Positions 8,861 to 17,921 of a stretch of 44,056 nucleotides of DNA are shown one piece after another. The notes under the pieces were generated by a model. That model worked only from the letters and a program-made list of their open reading frames with translations. It was not told the origin of the DNA and made no database searches. The DNA comes from Pseudomonadota bacterium. Lineage in GTDB: Bacteria > Pseudomonadota > Alphaproteobacteria > Acetobacterales > Acetobacteraceae. Numbering within the stretch: position 1 is the first letter of the stretch; every line of letters starts with the position of its first letter. The DNA is taken from positions 1 through 44,056 of the forward strand of contig JAKBBM010000013.1 of the NCBI GenBank assembly GCA_021808545.1, in the 5' to 3' direction. The position numbers and the translations under genes are program-made.

Positions 8861-9993
8861 TACAAGAGCCGCTCGCGGACGCGCAGATCGCCGCGCGCAC
8901 GGACACGTATTTCAACCGCACGCGGGCCATCGTCGCGCGTTTTGGCGATAAGCGGGTCACATACGCCATCTTCCTGCGCCGCCCGGTGCTCTGCGCCCCC
9001 GCCTTGCTCACCGCCTGGCTGCAGGAGGTGGCGCGCGCGCGCGCGCAAGAATTCGAGATCGAGCTAACCAGCCCGGAAGGCGCCTGGGTAGGGGCGGGCG
9101 AGCCGCTGCTCTACATCACCGGCAGTTTTCAGGCCCTGGCCGATCTGGAAACGCTGGCGCTGCAAAAAATCGGCGCCGCGTGCGTGGCCGCGCATAACGC
9201 TTTTCAAATGTGCATGGCCCTGCCGCGCGCCGCCTTCCTGGCCATGGAAGCGCGCCATTGCGCCGGTGCCGAGATGCAGGAAATGATGGCCTATGCCGCC
9301 TCCGTCGGCTCCCGCGCCGCGCAGCAGGAAGGGGCGAAGGGCTTCATTGGCAACGCCAATGACTGGACAGCGCATTATTTCAACGCCCCGGTCGGCTATG
9401 GCACCATGCCGCATGCGCTCATCGGCTATGCCGGCTCCACCTTACGCGCGGCCGAGATGTTCGCCGAAACCTTCCCGCACGATAATCTTACCGTCCTGGT
9501 CGATTATTTTGGGCACGAGATCACCGACGCGCTGGCGGTCTGCCGCCGTTTTCCGGCACTGGCCGAGTCTGGCCGGCTCTCCGTGCGGCTGGACACGCAT
9601 GGCGGGCGCTTCATGGAGGGGCTTGACCCGCAAGAAAGCTACGCCGTGCTGGAGCGCCACGCCCCGGGCGCGCTGCGCCGCTACCGCAGCCAGACCGAGC
9701 TTGGCTACCTGATCGGCACCGGGGTTTCCGCCGCCGCCATCTGGAAAATGCGCGAAACATTGGACATGGCCGGGTTCGAGCAGGTGCGCATCGTCGCCTC
9801 CTCTGGCTTTGGGGCGGAAAAATGCGCGGTGATGGCCGATGCCAGCGCGCCGATCGACGTGGTGGGCACGGGCAGCTTCATCCCCGAGAAATGGAGTGAA
9901 ACCTACGCCACGGCCGATATCGTGGCGTATGACGGCCAGCCTCTGGTGAAGCTGGGACGCGAATTCCTGCTGCGTGGACACAAGAACATATGA
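8857..9993 (+). CDS. pncB: Nicotinate phosphoribosyltransferase
   Basis: A 378-residue nicotinate phosphoribosyltransferase-family protein, converting nicotinate and PRPP to nicotinate mononucleotide for NAD salvage. Family features are the N-terminal [11 protein letters not shown], the active-site region [39 protein letters not shown], and the C-terminal phosphate-binding [11 protein letters not shown] and VVGTGSF. The start is GTG at 8857, overlapping the DAHP synthase stop (GTGA). The stop overlaps the nadE start (ATGA), placing the first and last enzymes of the nicotinate-to-NAD route side by side; NadD is not in the window. A pure (GC)8 run at 9031-9046 encodes the ARARA stretch. Confidence 0.88.
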   Translation: MIQEPLADAQIAARTDTYFNRTRAIVARFGDKRVTYAIFLRRPVLCAPALLTAWLQEVARARAQEFEIELTSPEGAWVGAGEPLLYITGSFQALADLETLALQKIGAACVAAHNAFQMCMALPRAAFLAMEARHCAGAEMQEMMAYAASVGSRAAQQEGAKGFIGNANDWTAHYFNAPVGYGTMPHALIGYAGSTLRAAEMFAETFPHDNLTVLVDYFGHEITDALAVCRRFPALAESGRLSVRLDTHGGRFMEGLDPQESYAVLERHAPGALRRYRSQTELGYLIGTGVSAAAIWKMRETLDMAGFEQVRIVASSGFGAEKCAVMADASAPIDVVGTGSFIPEKWSETYATADIVAYDGQPLVKLGREFLLRGHKNI

Positions 9994-11657
9994 CCGAGAC
10001 GCTGAAAATCGCCATCGCGCAGATCAATCTCCAGGTCGGTGCGATCGATAAAAATGTCGCCGCCATCCGCCATGCGCGCGCGCAAGCCGCCGCCATGGGG
10101 GCCGATCTGGTGGTCACCCCGGAGCTCTCCATCGCCGGCTACCCGCCGGAGGATCTCGTGCTCAAGCCCGCCTTCGTGCGCGCCTGCGCGCACGCGGCCG
10201 AGGATCTGGCGCGCGAGACGGCGGATGGCGGCCCGGCCCTCATTGTCGGCCTGCCCTGGCGCGCGGGCGACAAGCTGCATAATGCCGCCTTCCTGCTGGA
10301 AAACGGGCAAATTTCCGCCCGTCGCGCCAAGGTGGAGCTGCCCAATTACGGCGTGTTCGATGAAAAGCGCGTGTTTCAGCCAGGCCCAGCGCCTGGCCCC
10401 ATCATGTTCCGCGGCTTCCGGCTGGGGTTGATGATCTGCGAGGATTGGTGGCTGCCGCATGTGTGCGAGACGCTGGCCGAAACCGGCGCGGAAATGCTGC
10501 TCTCCATCAATGGCTCACCATTTGAGGATGGCAAGCAGAGCCTGCGCGTGCGCCTAGCCCGGCAGCGCGTGGCCGAGACCGGCCTGCCCTATATGTTCGC
10601 CGCCCTGGTCTGCGGTCAGGATGAGGTGGTGTTTGATGGCGCCTCCTTCGTGCTCAATGCCGACCAGTCCCTGGCCGTGCAGATGCCGCATTTCACCGAA
10701 TCAGTGACATTGACCGAATGGACCCGCCCCCCCCATGGCGGGCTGGTCTGCACACCGCAAGAGCTTGCCCCCGAGCCCGAGCGCCTGTCGCTGATCTACC
10801 AGGCGATGATGCTGGGCCTGCGCGATTATGTGGAGAAAAACGGCTTTCCCGGCGTGGTGCTGGGGCTTTCGGGCGGGATTGATTCCGCCCTGTCGGCGGC
10901 TGTCGCGGCCGATGCGCTGGGGCCAAAGCGCGTGCGCGCGGTGATGCTGCCCAGCCCCTATACCTCCGACCATTCGCTGGAAGATGCCAAAGCCTGTGCC
11001 GTCATGCTCGGCATCCCGTATGAGACCATTCCCATCACCGGGGCGATGGAGGCGTTCACCGCCGCCCTTACCCCCATTTTTGGCGACCGCGCGGCCGATA
11101 CCACGGAAGAGAATATCCAGCCGCGCGCGCGCGCCCTCATTCTCATGGCGCTGTCCAATAAATTCGGTCCGATGCTGCTGACCACCGGCAATAAATCCGA
11201 AATGTCGGTAGGTTACGCCACGCTGTATGGCGATATGTGCGGCGGCTTCTCGGTGCTGAAGGATGTGTACAAAACCACCGTGTTCGCGCTCTCACGCTGG
11301 CGTAACGCGCATATCCCCCCCGGCGCGCATGGCGTGCATGGGCCGGTGATGCCCGAGCGCGTGATCACCAAGCCGCCCTCGGCCGAGCTGAAACCCAACC
11401 AGACCGACCAGGACTCCCTGCCCCCCTATGATGAGCTGGATGCGATCTTGCGGCGGCTGGTCGAAGAGGAAGCCTCGATCGACGAGGTCGCGGCCGAAGG
11501 ATTTGAGCGCGCCACCGTGCTGCGCGTGCAAAAACTGCTCGACCGCGCCGAATATAAGCGCCGCCAGGCCCCGCCCGGCGTTAAAATCACTTCGCGCGCC
11601 TTTGGGCGCGACCGGCGCTATCCGCTCACCAACGGCTTCACCCGCCTGATGCAATAG
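9990..11657 (+). CDS. nadE: Glutamine-dependent NAD(+) synthetase
   Basis: A 555-residue two-domain NAD synthetase that amidates nicotinic acid adenine dinucleotide using ammonia released from glutamine. The N-terminal nitrilase-like glutaminase domain (about 1-260) has the catalytic triad Glu45 (VVTPELSIAGYPPED), Lys114 (ARRAKVELPNYG) and Cys150 (LMICEDWW). The C-terminal synthetase domain has the P-loop LGLSGGIDSAL at 294-299, then TTGNKSEMSVGYATLYGDM and the KPPSAEL motif. Length is typical. ATG at 9990 overlaps the preceding stop by 4 bases. A C8 homopolymer at 10727-10734 is intact in frame. Confidence 0.95.
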   Translation: MTETLKIAIAQINLQVGAIDKNVAAIRHARAQAAAMGADLVVTPELSIAGYPPEDLVLKPAFVRACAHAAEDLARETADGGPALIVGLPWRAGDKLHNAAFLLENGQISARRAKVELPNYGVFDEKRVFQPGPAPGPIMFRGFRLGLMICEDWWLPHVCETLAETGAEMLLSINGSPFEDGKQSLRVRLARQRVAETGLPYMFAALVCGQDEVVFDGASFVLNADQSLAVQMPHFTESVTLTEWTRPPHGGLVCTPQELAPEPERLSLIYQAMMLGLRDYVEKNGFPGVVLGLSGGIDSALSAAVAADALGPKRVRAVMLPSPYTSDHSLEDAKACAVMLGIPYETIPITGAMEAFTAALTPIFGDRAADTTEENIQPRARALILMALSNKFGPMLLTTGNKSEMSVGYATLYGDMCGGFSVLKDVYKTTVFALSRWRNAHIPPGAHGVHGPVMPERVITKPPSAELKPNQTDQDSLPPYDELDAILRRLVEEEASIDEVAAEGFERATVLRVQKLLDRAEYKRRQAPPGVKITSRAFGRDRRYPLTNGFTRLMQ

Positions 11658-11819
11658 CCGCACAGGCCAGCAGCCATGCGCGGGCGGAAAATTTGTTCAT
11701 TTCCTCTCGCCTTTTCCCGCCAATCGGGTATTACACCCTTTGCCCCGCGCGCGGGCGGGTCAAAACGGGGCTTCATCCCGGATCGACAATGTTTTTAAGT
11801 TTCAAGAGGTTGTTTGCCG

Positions 11820-14537
11820 ATGCCGGTGACGTATTCCGCCGAGGATTTTGACCGGGTGTTTGATGCGACCGTGCTGCGCCGGGCGCAGAGCGTGATCGCG
11901 CTGGGCTTTGTGAAAGATGTGTCGCTGGATGGCGACACCATTACCGGCACCGTCGAGGATATGGACGGTACCCGGCGCGCGACCAGCATCACGCCTGAGC
12001 GCAAGGGCAGCCGCGTCTCCTTCGCCGAGCGCGAATGTTCCTGCGGCGAGCGGGGCTGCCGCCACTTGGCCGCCACGGCACTTGCCGCCCTGGCCAAATT
12101 CCCAGCCCTGCGCAAGCCCGAGCCCAAGAGCCTGATCGACACGATCATCCCCGCGCATGAACGCCCGCCAGGCCCCGCACCGGCGCCGCGCATCCGCCCG
12201 GGCGGGCGCCGGCCCAAGGCAGCGAACATCATTCTGCCCACCCTCCCCGAAGCGCCCGAGCCCGGTGCCGCCGTGCTGGAGCGCACCGCCACCCCGGTGC
12301 TGCGCCTGCGCCGCGTGCATGGGCCGGATGATCATAACCGCCAACGCATGATCGACGTACTGACACTCGATTTCGATTATGGCGGCGTGCGGGTGGATGG
12401 CGCGGATGAGAGCGCCTTCATCCGCATTCGCTCGGGCGGGCAGATCGCCTTTATCCGCCGCGACCCGGCGGCCGAGGCCGCCGCACTGGACCTGCTCCGC
12501 CCGGACGGGTTCGTGCAGATGCGCGTGGCCGACGGCAAATCCGCGCGCGGCCAGCGCGTACTGGTGTTTCGCGGGCCCGAGGCCGCCTCCAGATGGCACC
12601 ATTTCGTCGCGGTGCGCGTGCCCGAGCTGACCCAGCTTGGCTGGCAAAGCCATATCGACGCCAATTTCGGCCCCCAGCTAGCCGAAAATGTCGGCAATAT
12701 CGACGTACAGGTGGAAGACGGCGAGAAAGGCACGTTCAGCCTGGAATTCGGCATCGAGATCGATGGCGAGCGGGTGCCCTTGCTGCCTATTCTCGAACAT
12801 TTACTGGCGCGCGGCGGGGTTGATGCCGCACAGATCGTGGAAGGCGAGATCATCACCAGCCTGGATGACGGGCGGGTGGTGAAACTGCCGGCCGAGCGCA
12901 TCAAGCGTCTGCTCGCCGTGATGGGCGACCTGATTGAGGCGGCCGGGCGCACGGCGGAGAAAAATCTGGTGCTGCCCGTGGGGGCGGCGGCCACCGTGCT
13001 CGAGCTTGAGGATGTGCTGACCACCTCCTGGCAAAACGCGGCCGATATCGAGGCTTATGTCGAGCGCTTCCGCGGCGAGCCGGACATCATCCCGGTCGAG
13101 GTGCCCGAGAATTTCAAGGCAAGCTTGCGCCCCTATCAGCAGCATGGCGTGGACTGGCTGCAGCATCTGGCCAGCCACGGGCTGGGCGGGTTCCTGGCCG
13201 ACGATATGGGGCTTGGCAAAACTGCCCAGACCATCGCACATATTTGCGTGGAACATGCCGAGGGACGGCTGACCTCGCCTGCCCTCATCGTGGTGCCGAC
13301 CAGCCTGGTCGCCAACTGGACGGCGGAGCTCTCCAAATTCGCCCCGCATCTCAATGTCGTGGTGCTGCACGGCATGGAGCGGCATGAGAAGCGCGACAAG
13401 CTGGACGATGTGAATGTCGTCGTCACCACCTACACGGTGCTGACCCGCGACATAGAGGCGATGAAGCCGCTGCCCTGGCATCTGGTGGTGCTGGATGAGG
13501 CACAGGCGATCAAATCGCCCGAGGCGCGGGCCACGCGCGCGGTCTGCCAGCTCAAGACCACCAACAAGGTTTGCCTCTCCGGCACGCCGATCGAGAATAA
13601 TCTCGACGAGCTATGGTCGCAATTCGCCTTTCTTATGCCCGGGCTGCTGGGCGACCGGCGGGGCTTTACCAAGCGCTTCCGCACGCCGATCGAGAAAAAT
13701 GGCGACCCGGTGGTGCGCGGCCAGCTTGTGCAGCGCATTGCGCCCTTCATCCTGCGCCGCACCAAGCAGGAGGTGGCGACCGAATTGCCGCCCAAACACA
13801 CCATCCTGCGCCGCATCACCCTGGCGCCCGACCAGCGCGCGCTGTACGAGACCATTCGCGGCACGCTGTATGAGACCGTGCGCGAGCAGATGGCCGAGCG
13901 CACGCTGGCGCAAAGCCGCGTTATCGTGCTCGACGCGCTGCTCAAGCTGCGCCAAGCTTGTTGCGATCCGCGCCTGGTTCGGCTGGGCGATTCGCGCGGC
14001 GTGGAAAGTTCGGCCAAGCTCGACGATCTGATGGAGATGGTGTCGGAGCTGATCCCCGAAGGCCGGCGCATCCTGGTCTTCTCGCAATTCACCTCGATGC
14101 TCGATCTCATCAAGCCCCGGCTCAACGCGGCGGGGATTCCCTTTGTTGAGCTGCGCGGCGACACGCGCGACCGCGCCACCCCGGTGCAGCGTTTCGAGGC
14201 AGGTGAAGTGCCCTTGTTCCTGATTTCGCTGAAAGCTGGCGGGCGGGGTCTTAACCTCACCTCGGCCGATACCGTGATCCATTACGACCCCTGGTGGAAC
14301 CCGGCGGTGGAGGCCCAGGCCTCCGACCGCGCGCACCGTATCGGGCAGAAGCGTTCAGTGTTTGTTTATAAACTCATCGCCACCGACACGGTGGAGGAGC
14401 GTATTCTGGAATTGCAACAGCGCAAGGCGGAGCTGGCCAGCATTGCCTTCGCCGAAGGCGGGGGCATGGCCTTTAATGCCGAGGATATCGACTTCCTGTT
14501 CGGCGCCGACCAGGCGGCCAGCGCCGAGGCGGCGTAA
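11820..14537 (+). CDS. SNF2-family helicase with SWIM zinc finger
   Basis: A 905-residue SWI2/SNF2-type DNA translocase. A SWIM zinc finger (CSCGERGCRH, about residues 73-82) is followed by an uncharacterised region to about 430 and then the ATPase core: motif I DDMGLGKTAQT near 461-470, motif II LDEAQ near 557-561, SGTPIENN, and lobe 2 with SQFTSMLDLI, LKAGGRGLNLTSAD and QASDRAHRIGQ near 830-842. Bacterial relatives include RapA-like and SWIM-SNF2 proteins thought to remodel nucleoprotein or RNA polymerase complexes; the substrate here is unknown. ATG at 11820 was chosen (AGAGG at 11805-11809); a TTG two codons upstream is possible. The gene ends at two tandem hairpins. Confidence 0.9.
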   Translation: MPVTYSAEDFDRVFDATVLRRAQSVIALGFVKDVSLDGDTITGTVEDMDGTRRATSITPERKGSRVSFAERECSCGERGCRHLAATALAALAKFPALRKPEPKSLIDTIIPAHERPPGPAPAPRIRPGGRRPKAANIILPTLPEAPEPGAAVLERTATPVLRLRRVHGPDDHNRQRMIDVLTLDFDYGGVRVDGADESAFIRIRSGGQIAFIRRDPAAEAAALDLLRPDGFVQMRVADGKSARGQRVLVFRGPEAASRWHHFVAVRVPELTQLGWQSHIDANFGPQLAENVGNIDVQVEDGEKGTFSLEFGIEIDGERVPLLPILEHLLARGGVDAAQIVEGEIITSLDDGRVVKLPAERIKRLLAVMGDLIEAAGRTAEKNLVLPVGAAATVLELEDVLTTSWQNAADIEAYVERFRGEPDIIPVEVPENFKASLRPYQQHGVDWLQHLASHGLGGFLADDMGLGKTAQTIAHICVEHAEGRLTSPALIVVPTSLVANWTAELSKFAPHLNVVVLHGMERHEKRDKLDDVNVVVTTYTVLTRDIEAMKPLPWHLVVLDEAQAIKSPEARATRAVCQLKTTNKVCLSGTPIENNLDELWSQFAFLMPGLLGDRRGFTKRFRTPIEKNGDPVVRGQLVQRIAPFILRRTKQEVATELPPKHTILRRITLAPDQRALYETIRGTLYETVREQMAERTLAQSRVIVLDALLKLRQACCDPRLVRLGDSRGVESSAKLDDLMEMVSELIPEGRRILVFSQFTSMLDLIKPRLNAAGIPFVELRGDTRDRATPVQRFEAGEVPLFLISLKAGGRGLNLTSADTVIHYDPWWNPAVEAQASDRAHRIGQKRSVFVYKLIATDTVEERILELQQRKAELASIAFAEGGGMAFNAEDIDFLFGADQAASAEAA

Positions 14538-14566
14538 AGCCCGCAAATTTTATAAGTTTTTTGGGG

Positions 14567-14629
14567 CCGCCCCTTTTTTACAAAAAAGGGGCGGGGTCTT
14601 CGTGGGGGATTTTTGAAAAAATCCCCCAC
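14567..14629. terminator. Two tandem hairpins between convergent genes
   Basis: Two near-perfect hairpins lie back to back between the SNF2 gene (+) and dinB (-). The first has arms 14567-14579 and 14582-14594 (CCGCCCCTTTTTT and its complement); the second has arms 14602-14614 and 14617-14629 (GTGGGGGATTTTT and its complement). Each carries a GC stem whose inner part is an A/T run, so each looks like a terminator readable from either strand. Loops are only 2 bases, so the innermost pairs must open. Bidirectional termination is the likely role (inference). Confidence 0.65.
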
Positions 14630-14642
14630 CCCCCAAAACCTT

Positions 14643-15896
14643 TTATTTTCCCGCCAGCCCGCGCCCGCGCCGCACCACATCCGCGCCAAAACGGGCGCGC
14701 AAGGCATCTATCGCCTCTTGCCGGGCGCGCTTTTTGGGGGTGGTCAGGTCGGCCAAATCACCCTGATCCGCCAAATCCGCCGCCACCAGCGGCACCGCGC
14801 CGATGCCGATCAGCCGGAAAGCCGTGCCATCCGCCTCGCGCCGCAACAGCGGGCACGCGGCCTCAAACATCGTCTCGGGCAATTGGGTGGGGTTGGGCAG
14901 ACGCAGACTGCGCGTACGGGGCACAAAGGACGCGGTTTTGAGCTTCAGCACCAGCCCGCTGGCGGCCAGCCCCGCGCGCCGCAAACGCCGCCCCAGTTTT
15001 TCGCATAAGGGCCAGAGCGCATCCTCCAGCGCCTTGGGCGCGCGCAAATCCTGGGCAAAGGTCGTCTCGGCGCTGATGGATTTGGCCTCGCGCCCAGGCG
15101 TTACCGGGCGGTTATCATCGCCCTTCGCGCGCGCAACCAGGGATGGCCCATCCTCGCCCAGACGCAGGCTCGCGGCCTCATCCAGGCTGGCAAGCTGGCC
15201 AACGCTGACAATGCCAAGCCCCGCCAGCCGGCGCACCATGGCCGGGCCAATGCCGGGCAGGACCCCCACCGGCTCGGGCGCCAGCAGCGATACCGCCTGC
15301 CTATCCATCACGCAAAAGCCGCGCGGCTTGCCGCGCTCGGCCGCCAATTTCGCCAGCAGCCGGTTGGGCGCCAGGCCAATGGAGACGGTAATACCCAGCT
15401 CCGCCTCCACCTGCCGGGCCAGGCGCGCCAGCATAATGGCGGGCGGCGCGCCATGCAGCGCCTGCGTGCCGGAGAGATCCAGCACCGCCTCGTCGATCGA
15501 GAGCATCTGCACCAGCGGGGTCAAACGCTCCAGCATGGCCCGCACTTGGGCCGAAACGGCGCGGTATTTCGCCCCATCGGGCGGCAGCACCACCGCTTGC
15601 GGGCACAGCTTACGGGCCTTGAACATCGGCATGGCCGAGCGCACCCCATAAAGCCGGGCGATATAACAGCAGGTTGAAACCACGCCGCGCGCGCCACCGC
15701 CCACAATCAGCGGCACATCGCGCCATTCCGGCCGGTCGCGTTTTTCCACGGCGGCGAAGAAGGCATCGCAATCGACATGGCCGATGGCAAGATCAAACAA
15801 GGCCGGATGCCGGATCAGGCGCACGCCGCCGCAAGCCGGGCAAATGTCACGCCCGGGCGGCAAAACCATATCGCAATCGCGGCAAAAGGCAGGCAT
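14643..15896 (-). CDS. dinB: DNA polymerase IV with N-terminal zinc-ribbon-like extension
   Basis: A 417-residue Y-family translesion DNA polymerase. An N-terminal four-cysteine motif (Cys5, Cys8, Cys19, Cys22; CRDC and CPAC) precedes the polymerase, as in many alphaproteobacterial DinB proteins. Catalytic acidic residues are Asp42 in HVDCDAFFAAVEKRD and Asp135-Glu136 in LSIDEAVLDL. The steric-gate region, GVVSTCCYIARLYGV and the helix-hairpin GVLPGIGPAMVRRL follow; the C-terminal little-finger domain runs from about 250. No beta-clamp motif is obvious at the C-terminus, and no LexA box is visible upstream. It lies 18 bases after the SDR gene on the same strand. No strong ribosome site. Confidence 0.93.
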   Translation of the reverse strand: MPAFCRDCDMVLPPGRDICPACGGVRLIRHPALFDLAIGHVDCDAFFAAVEKRDRPEWRDVPLIVGGGARGVVSTCCYIARLYGVRSAMPMFKARKLCPQAVVLPPDGAKYRAVSAQVRAMLERLTPLVQMLSIDEAVLDLSGTQALHGAPPAIMLARLARQVEAELGITVSIGLAPNRLLAKLAAERGKPRGFCVMDRQAVSLLAPEPVGVLPGIGPAMVRRLAGLGIVSVGQLASLDEAASLRLGEDGPSLVARAKGDDNRPVTPGREAKSISAETTFAQDLRAPKALEDALWPLCEKLGRRLRRAGLAASGLVLKLKTASFVPRTRSLRLPNPTQLPETMFEAACPLLRREADGTAFRLIGIGAVPLVAADLADQGDLADLTTPKKRARQEAIDALRARFGADVVRRGRGLAGK

Positions 15897-15914
15897 GGCC
15901 CGGGGAGTTTAAGC

Positions 15915-16697
15915 TTAAGGCATCCGGTCGTCGATGACATAAGCGCCGGTAATGCCGCCATCCACCGGATACGCCGCGCCGGTGATGTAGCTGGCCTCGT
16001 CGGACGCCAGAAACGCGACCAGATTGGCAATCTCGCCGGGCTGGGCCAGCCGGCCCATGGGCATATAGGGGCGGCGCAGGCGCCAGGCTTCGTCATCCGC
16101 CATAAAGGCCTGCACCAGGGGCGTTGCCGTGGGGCCAGGGCAGATGGCAACCGCACGTATCTGGCGGCGCGCATAGGTCATGGCGATCTCGCGGGTCATC
16201 GCCAGCACGCCGCCCTTGGCCGCCGTATAGGCGATTTGCGGAAAGGCCGAGCCGACCAGTGCGACGATGGAGGCGTTATTGATGATCACCCCACGCCCCG
16301 CGCGCTCTAAATACGGGATCCCCGCCTTGCAGCACAGAAACACCGAGGTGAGGTTGGCGGCGATGGTCTGCTCCCAGGTGGCAAGCGGCGTTTCCACCGG
16401 GCCGGCATCATCGGCCGCGCAAATCCCGGCATTATTAAAAATCACATCGAGCCCGCCAAACGCCTCAGCGGCCTGGGCGAACATTGCCTCCACCTCGGCC
16501 GCGCGCGTTAAATCGCCAATTATCGCCTCGGCCCGCCCGCCATCAGCGCGGATGGCGTCCACCGCCGCCAATACGGCTTCCTCGTTCAGGTCGGCGCAGA
16601 GCACCGCCGCCCCTTCGGTGGCGCATTTTTGCGCCGTGGCGCGGCCAATGCCGCCGCCGGCCCCGGTAATAAAAACCCGCTTATCTTTTAACCGCAT
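15915..16697 (-). CDS. SDR-family oxidoreductase
   Basis: A 260-residue classical short-chain dehydrogenase/reductase, NAD(P)-dependent. The cofactor loop TGAGGGIG lies at 11-18, Asp36 (CADLN) after beta-2 suggests NAD rather than NADP preference, NNAG at 88-91, and the catalytic Ser143, Tyr157 and Lys161 (YTAAK) are present, with the C-terminal PVDGG. The substrate cannot be told from sequence. MRLKDKR at 16697 was preferred (GGGAG upstream, typical family start); an in-frame ATG at 16724 with AAGGG five bases upstream would add nine residues. It sits between an acyltransferase (51 bases upstream) and dinB on the same strand; no functional link is apparent. Confidence 0.88.
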   Translation of the reverse strand: MRLKDKRVFITGAGGGIGRATAQKCATEGAAVLCADLNEEAVLAAVDAIRADGGRAEAIIGDLTRAAEVEAMFAQAAEAFGGLDVIFNNAGICAADDAGPVETPLATWEQTIAANLTSVFLCCKAGIPYLERAGRGVIINNASIVALVGSAFPQIAYTAAKGGVLAMTREIAMTYARRQIRAVAICPGPTATPLVQAFMADDEAWRLRRPYMPMGRLAQPGEIANLVAFLASDEASYITGAAYPVDGGITGAYVIDDRMP

Positions 16698-16748
16698 TGC
16701 ACGGCGCTCCCACAGCCTGGCCATACAGGCCCTTCATGGCGCTTTGTC

Positions 16749-17819
16749 TCACTGGCTGGCGGCTGGCGCAATCATCCGCGCGGCTGTGTTTTTATGGGAC
16801 CGCGTAAAAACCCGCTCCACCCCATGATGCAGCACCATGGCCGCCAAGCATGAGAGCAGCAGCGCACACGGCAGATACCACATGCTGAACCAAACAGCCC
16901 GCCCCCGCGCCAAGGGGCCCAGATACAGCGCCACCGCGCGCGCCACCGGCTCGTTCACAAGGTAAAGCGGATAGGAAATGGCGCCGAGATAACGCAAGAC
17001 GGGATGTTCCAAAATCCGCCCCCAGGGGCGCGTTTGCGCCAGCATCACACCCGCCCAGGCCAGCGGCACCAGCGCCTTGGCCGGCGCCACGGCGGCCGCC
17101 AGCAGGCAGGTCACGGCCAGGCACAGGGCGAACAGCCCCGCCCCGCCGCCGCGCAGCCATACGGCGCTGGCCAGCCCCAGCGCGAACCAGCAGGCGGCAT
17201 CGGGCAGAAAGGCGCGGCTGAACAGGCCGGGCGGCAACGCGGTTGCGGCCAGCAGCAGGCGGTAGAGCACCGCCACCCCCAGCATCGCCAAAGCCAGGCG
17301 CCCCAACCGGCGCGGCGCGATGAGCCCCACCAGCAGGTAGAATTGCCACTCAGTCGAAAGGCTCCAGGCCGGGCCAAGCAGGGTGACATAGGCATAAGGC
17401 AGCCAGTTTTGTGGAATAAGCCCCTGCAACAGCACCAGATGCGCCACCACATGCGGCCAAAGCGGCACTGGCAGCCCGGGCGCGACAATCTGCCGCGCCG
17501 TCCCCCCAGCCCAGGGCAGCGCGCTAAGCGGATCGCCCCAGCCCATGAGCCAGATGCTGAGCGCCAGCACCACAAAATAAACCGGCAATAGCCGCCAGGC
17601 GCGCGCCGCCATAAAAGGCGAGAAGTGCTGGCCAAACCGCTCCAGGGAATTGACGATAACCAGCCCGCTCAGCGCGAAGAACAGATCGACCGCCGCCTCG
17701 CCATGGCTGAACAGCGACGCAACCGCGCCCGGCACCACCGCCAGCGGCAGCACATGGCCGAGCATGACGTAAACCGCCAGCACGCCCCGCAACCCATCCA
17801 TCCGCACCAGCCGCCGCAT
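16749..17819 (-). CDS. Membrane acyltransferase (acyltransferase 3 family)
   Basis: A 356-residue polytopic membrane protein of the OafA/acyltransferase-3 family, enzymes that O-acetylate or acylate surface polysaccharides. Signatures are MDGLRGVLAVYVMLGHVLP at the N-terminus (catalytic His in LGH), the FFALSG motif with FMAARAWRLLPVYF, and GPAWSLSTEWQFYLL. About ten hydrophobic spans are visible. The most likely target is lipopolysaccharide or exopolysaccharide made by the glycosyltransferases elsewhere in the window (inference). The weak ribosome site is AGG about 9 bases before ATG. The gene is divergent from msrA, with 102 bases between starts. Confidence 0.88.
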   Translation of the reverse strand: MRRLVRMDGLRGVLAVYVMLGHVLPLAVVPGAVASLFSHGEAAVDLFFALSGLVIVNSLERFGQHFSPFMAARAWRLLPVYFVVLALSIWLMGWGDPLSALPWAGGTARQIVAPGLPVPLWPHVVAHLVLLQGLIPQNWLPYAYVTLLGPAWSLSTEWQFYLLVGLIAPRRLGRLALAMLGVAVLYRLLLAATALPPGLFSRAFLPDAACWFALGLASAVWLRGGGAGLFALCLAVTCLLAAAVAPAKALVPLAWAGVMLAQTRPWGRILEHPVLRYLGAISYPLYLVNEPVARAVALYLGPLARGRAVWFSMWYLPCALLLSCLAAMVLHHGVERVFTRSHKNTAARMIAPAASQ

Positions 17820-17921
17820 AATGCAACCTAAGCGAGAATCTTAACACACGCCAAGCCGCGTCTCTTGCATTGGCGGCATTGATGCCAAAATAAATCCAAT
17901 TCTCCGCTCACAGGCTTTGCC

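Noticed and set aside
14643-15896. dinB as part of an SOS-regulated mutagenesis cassette
   Set aside because: No GTTC-N7-GTTC upstream, and no imuA, imuB or dnaE2 neighbour; the 1136-residue polymerase at 32819-36229 looks like the replicative DnaE.
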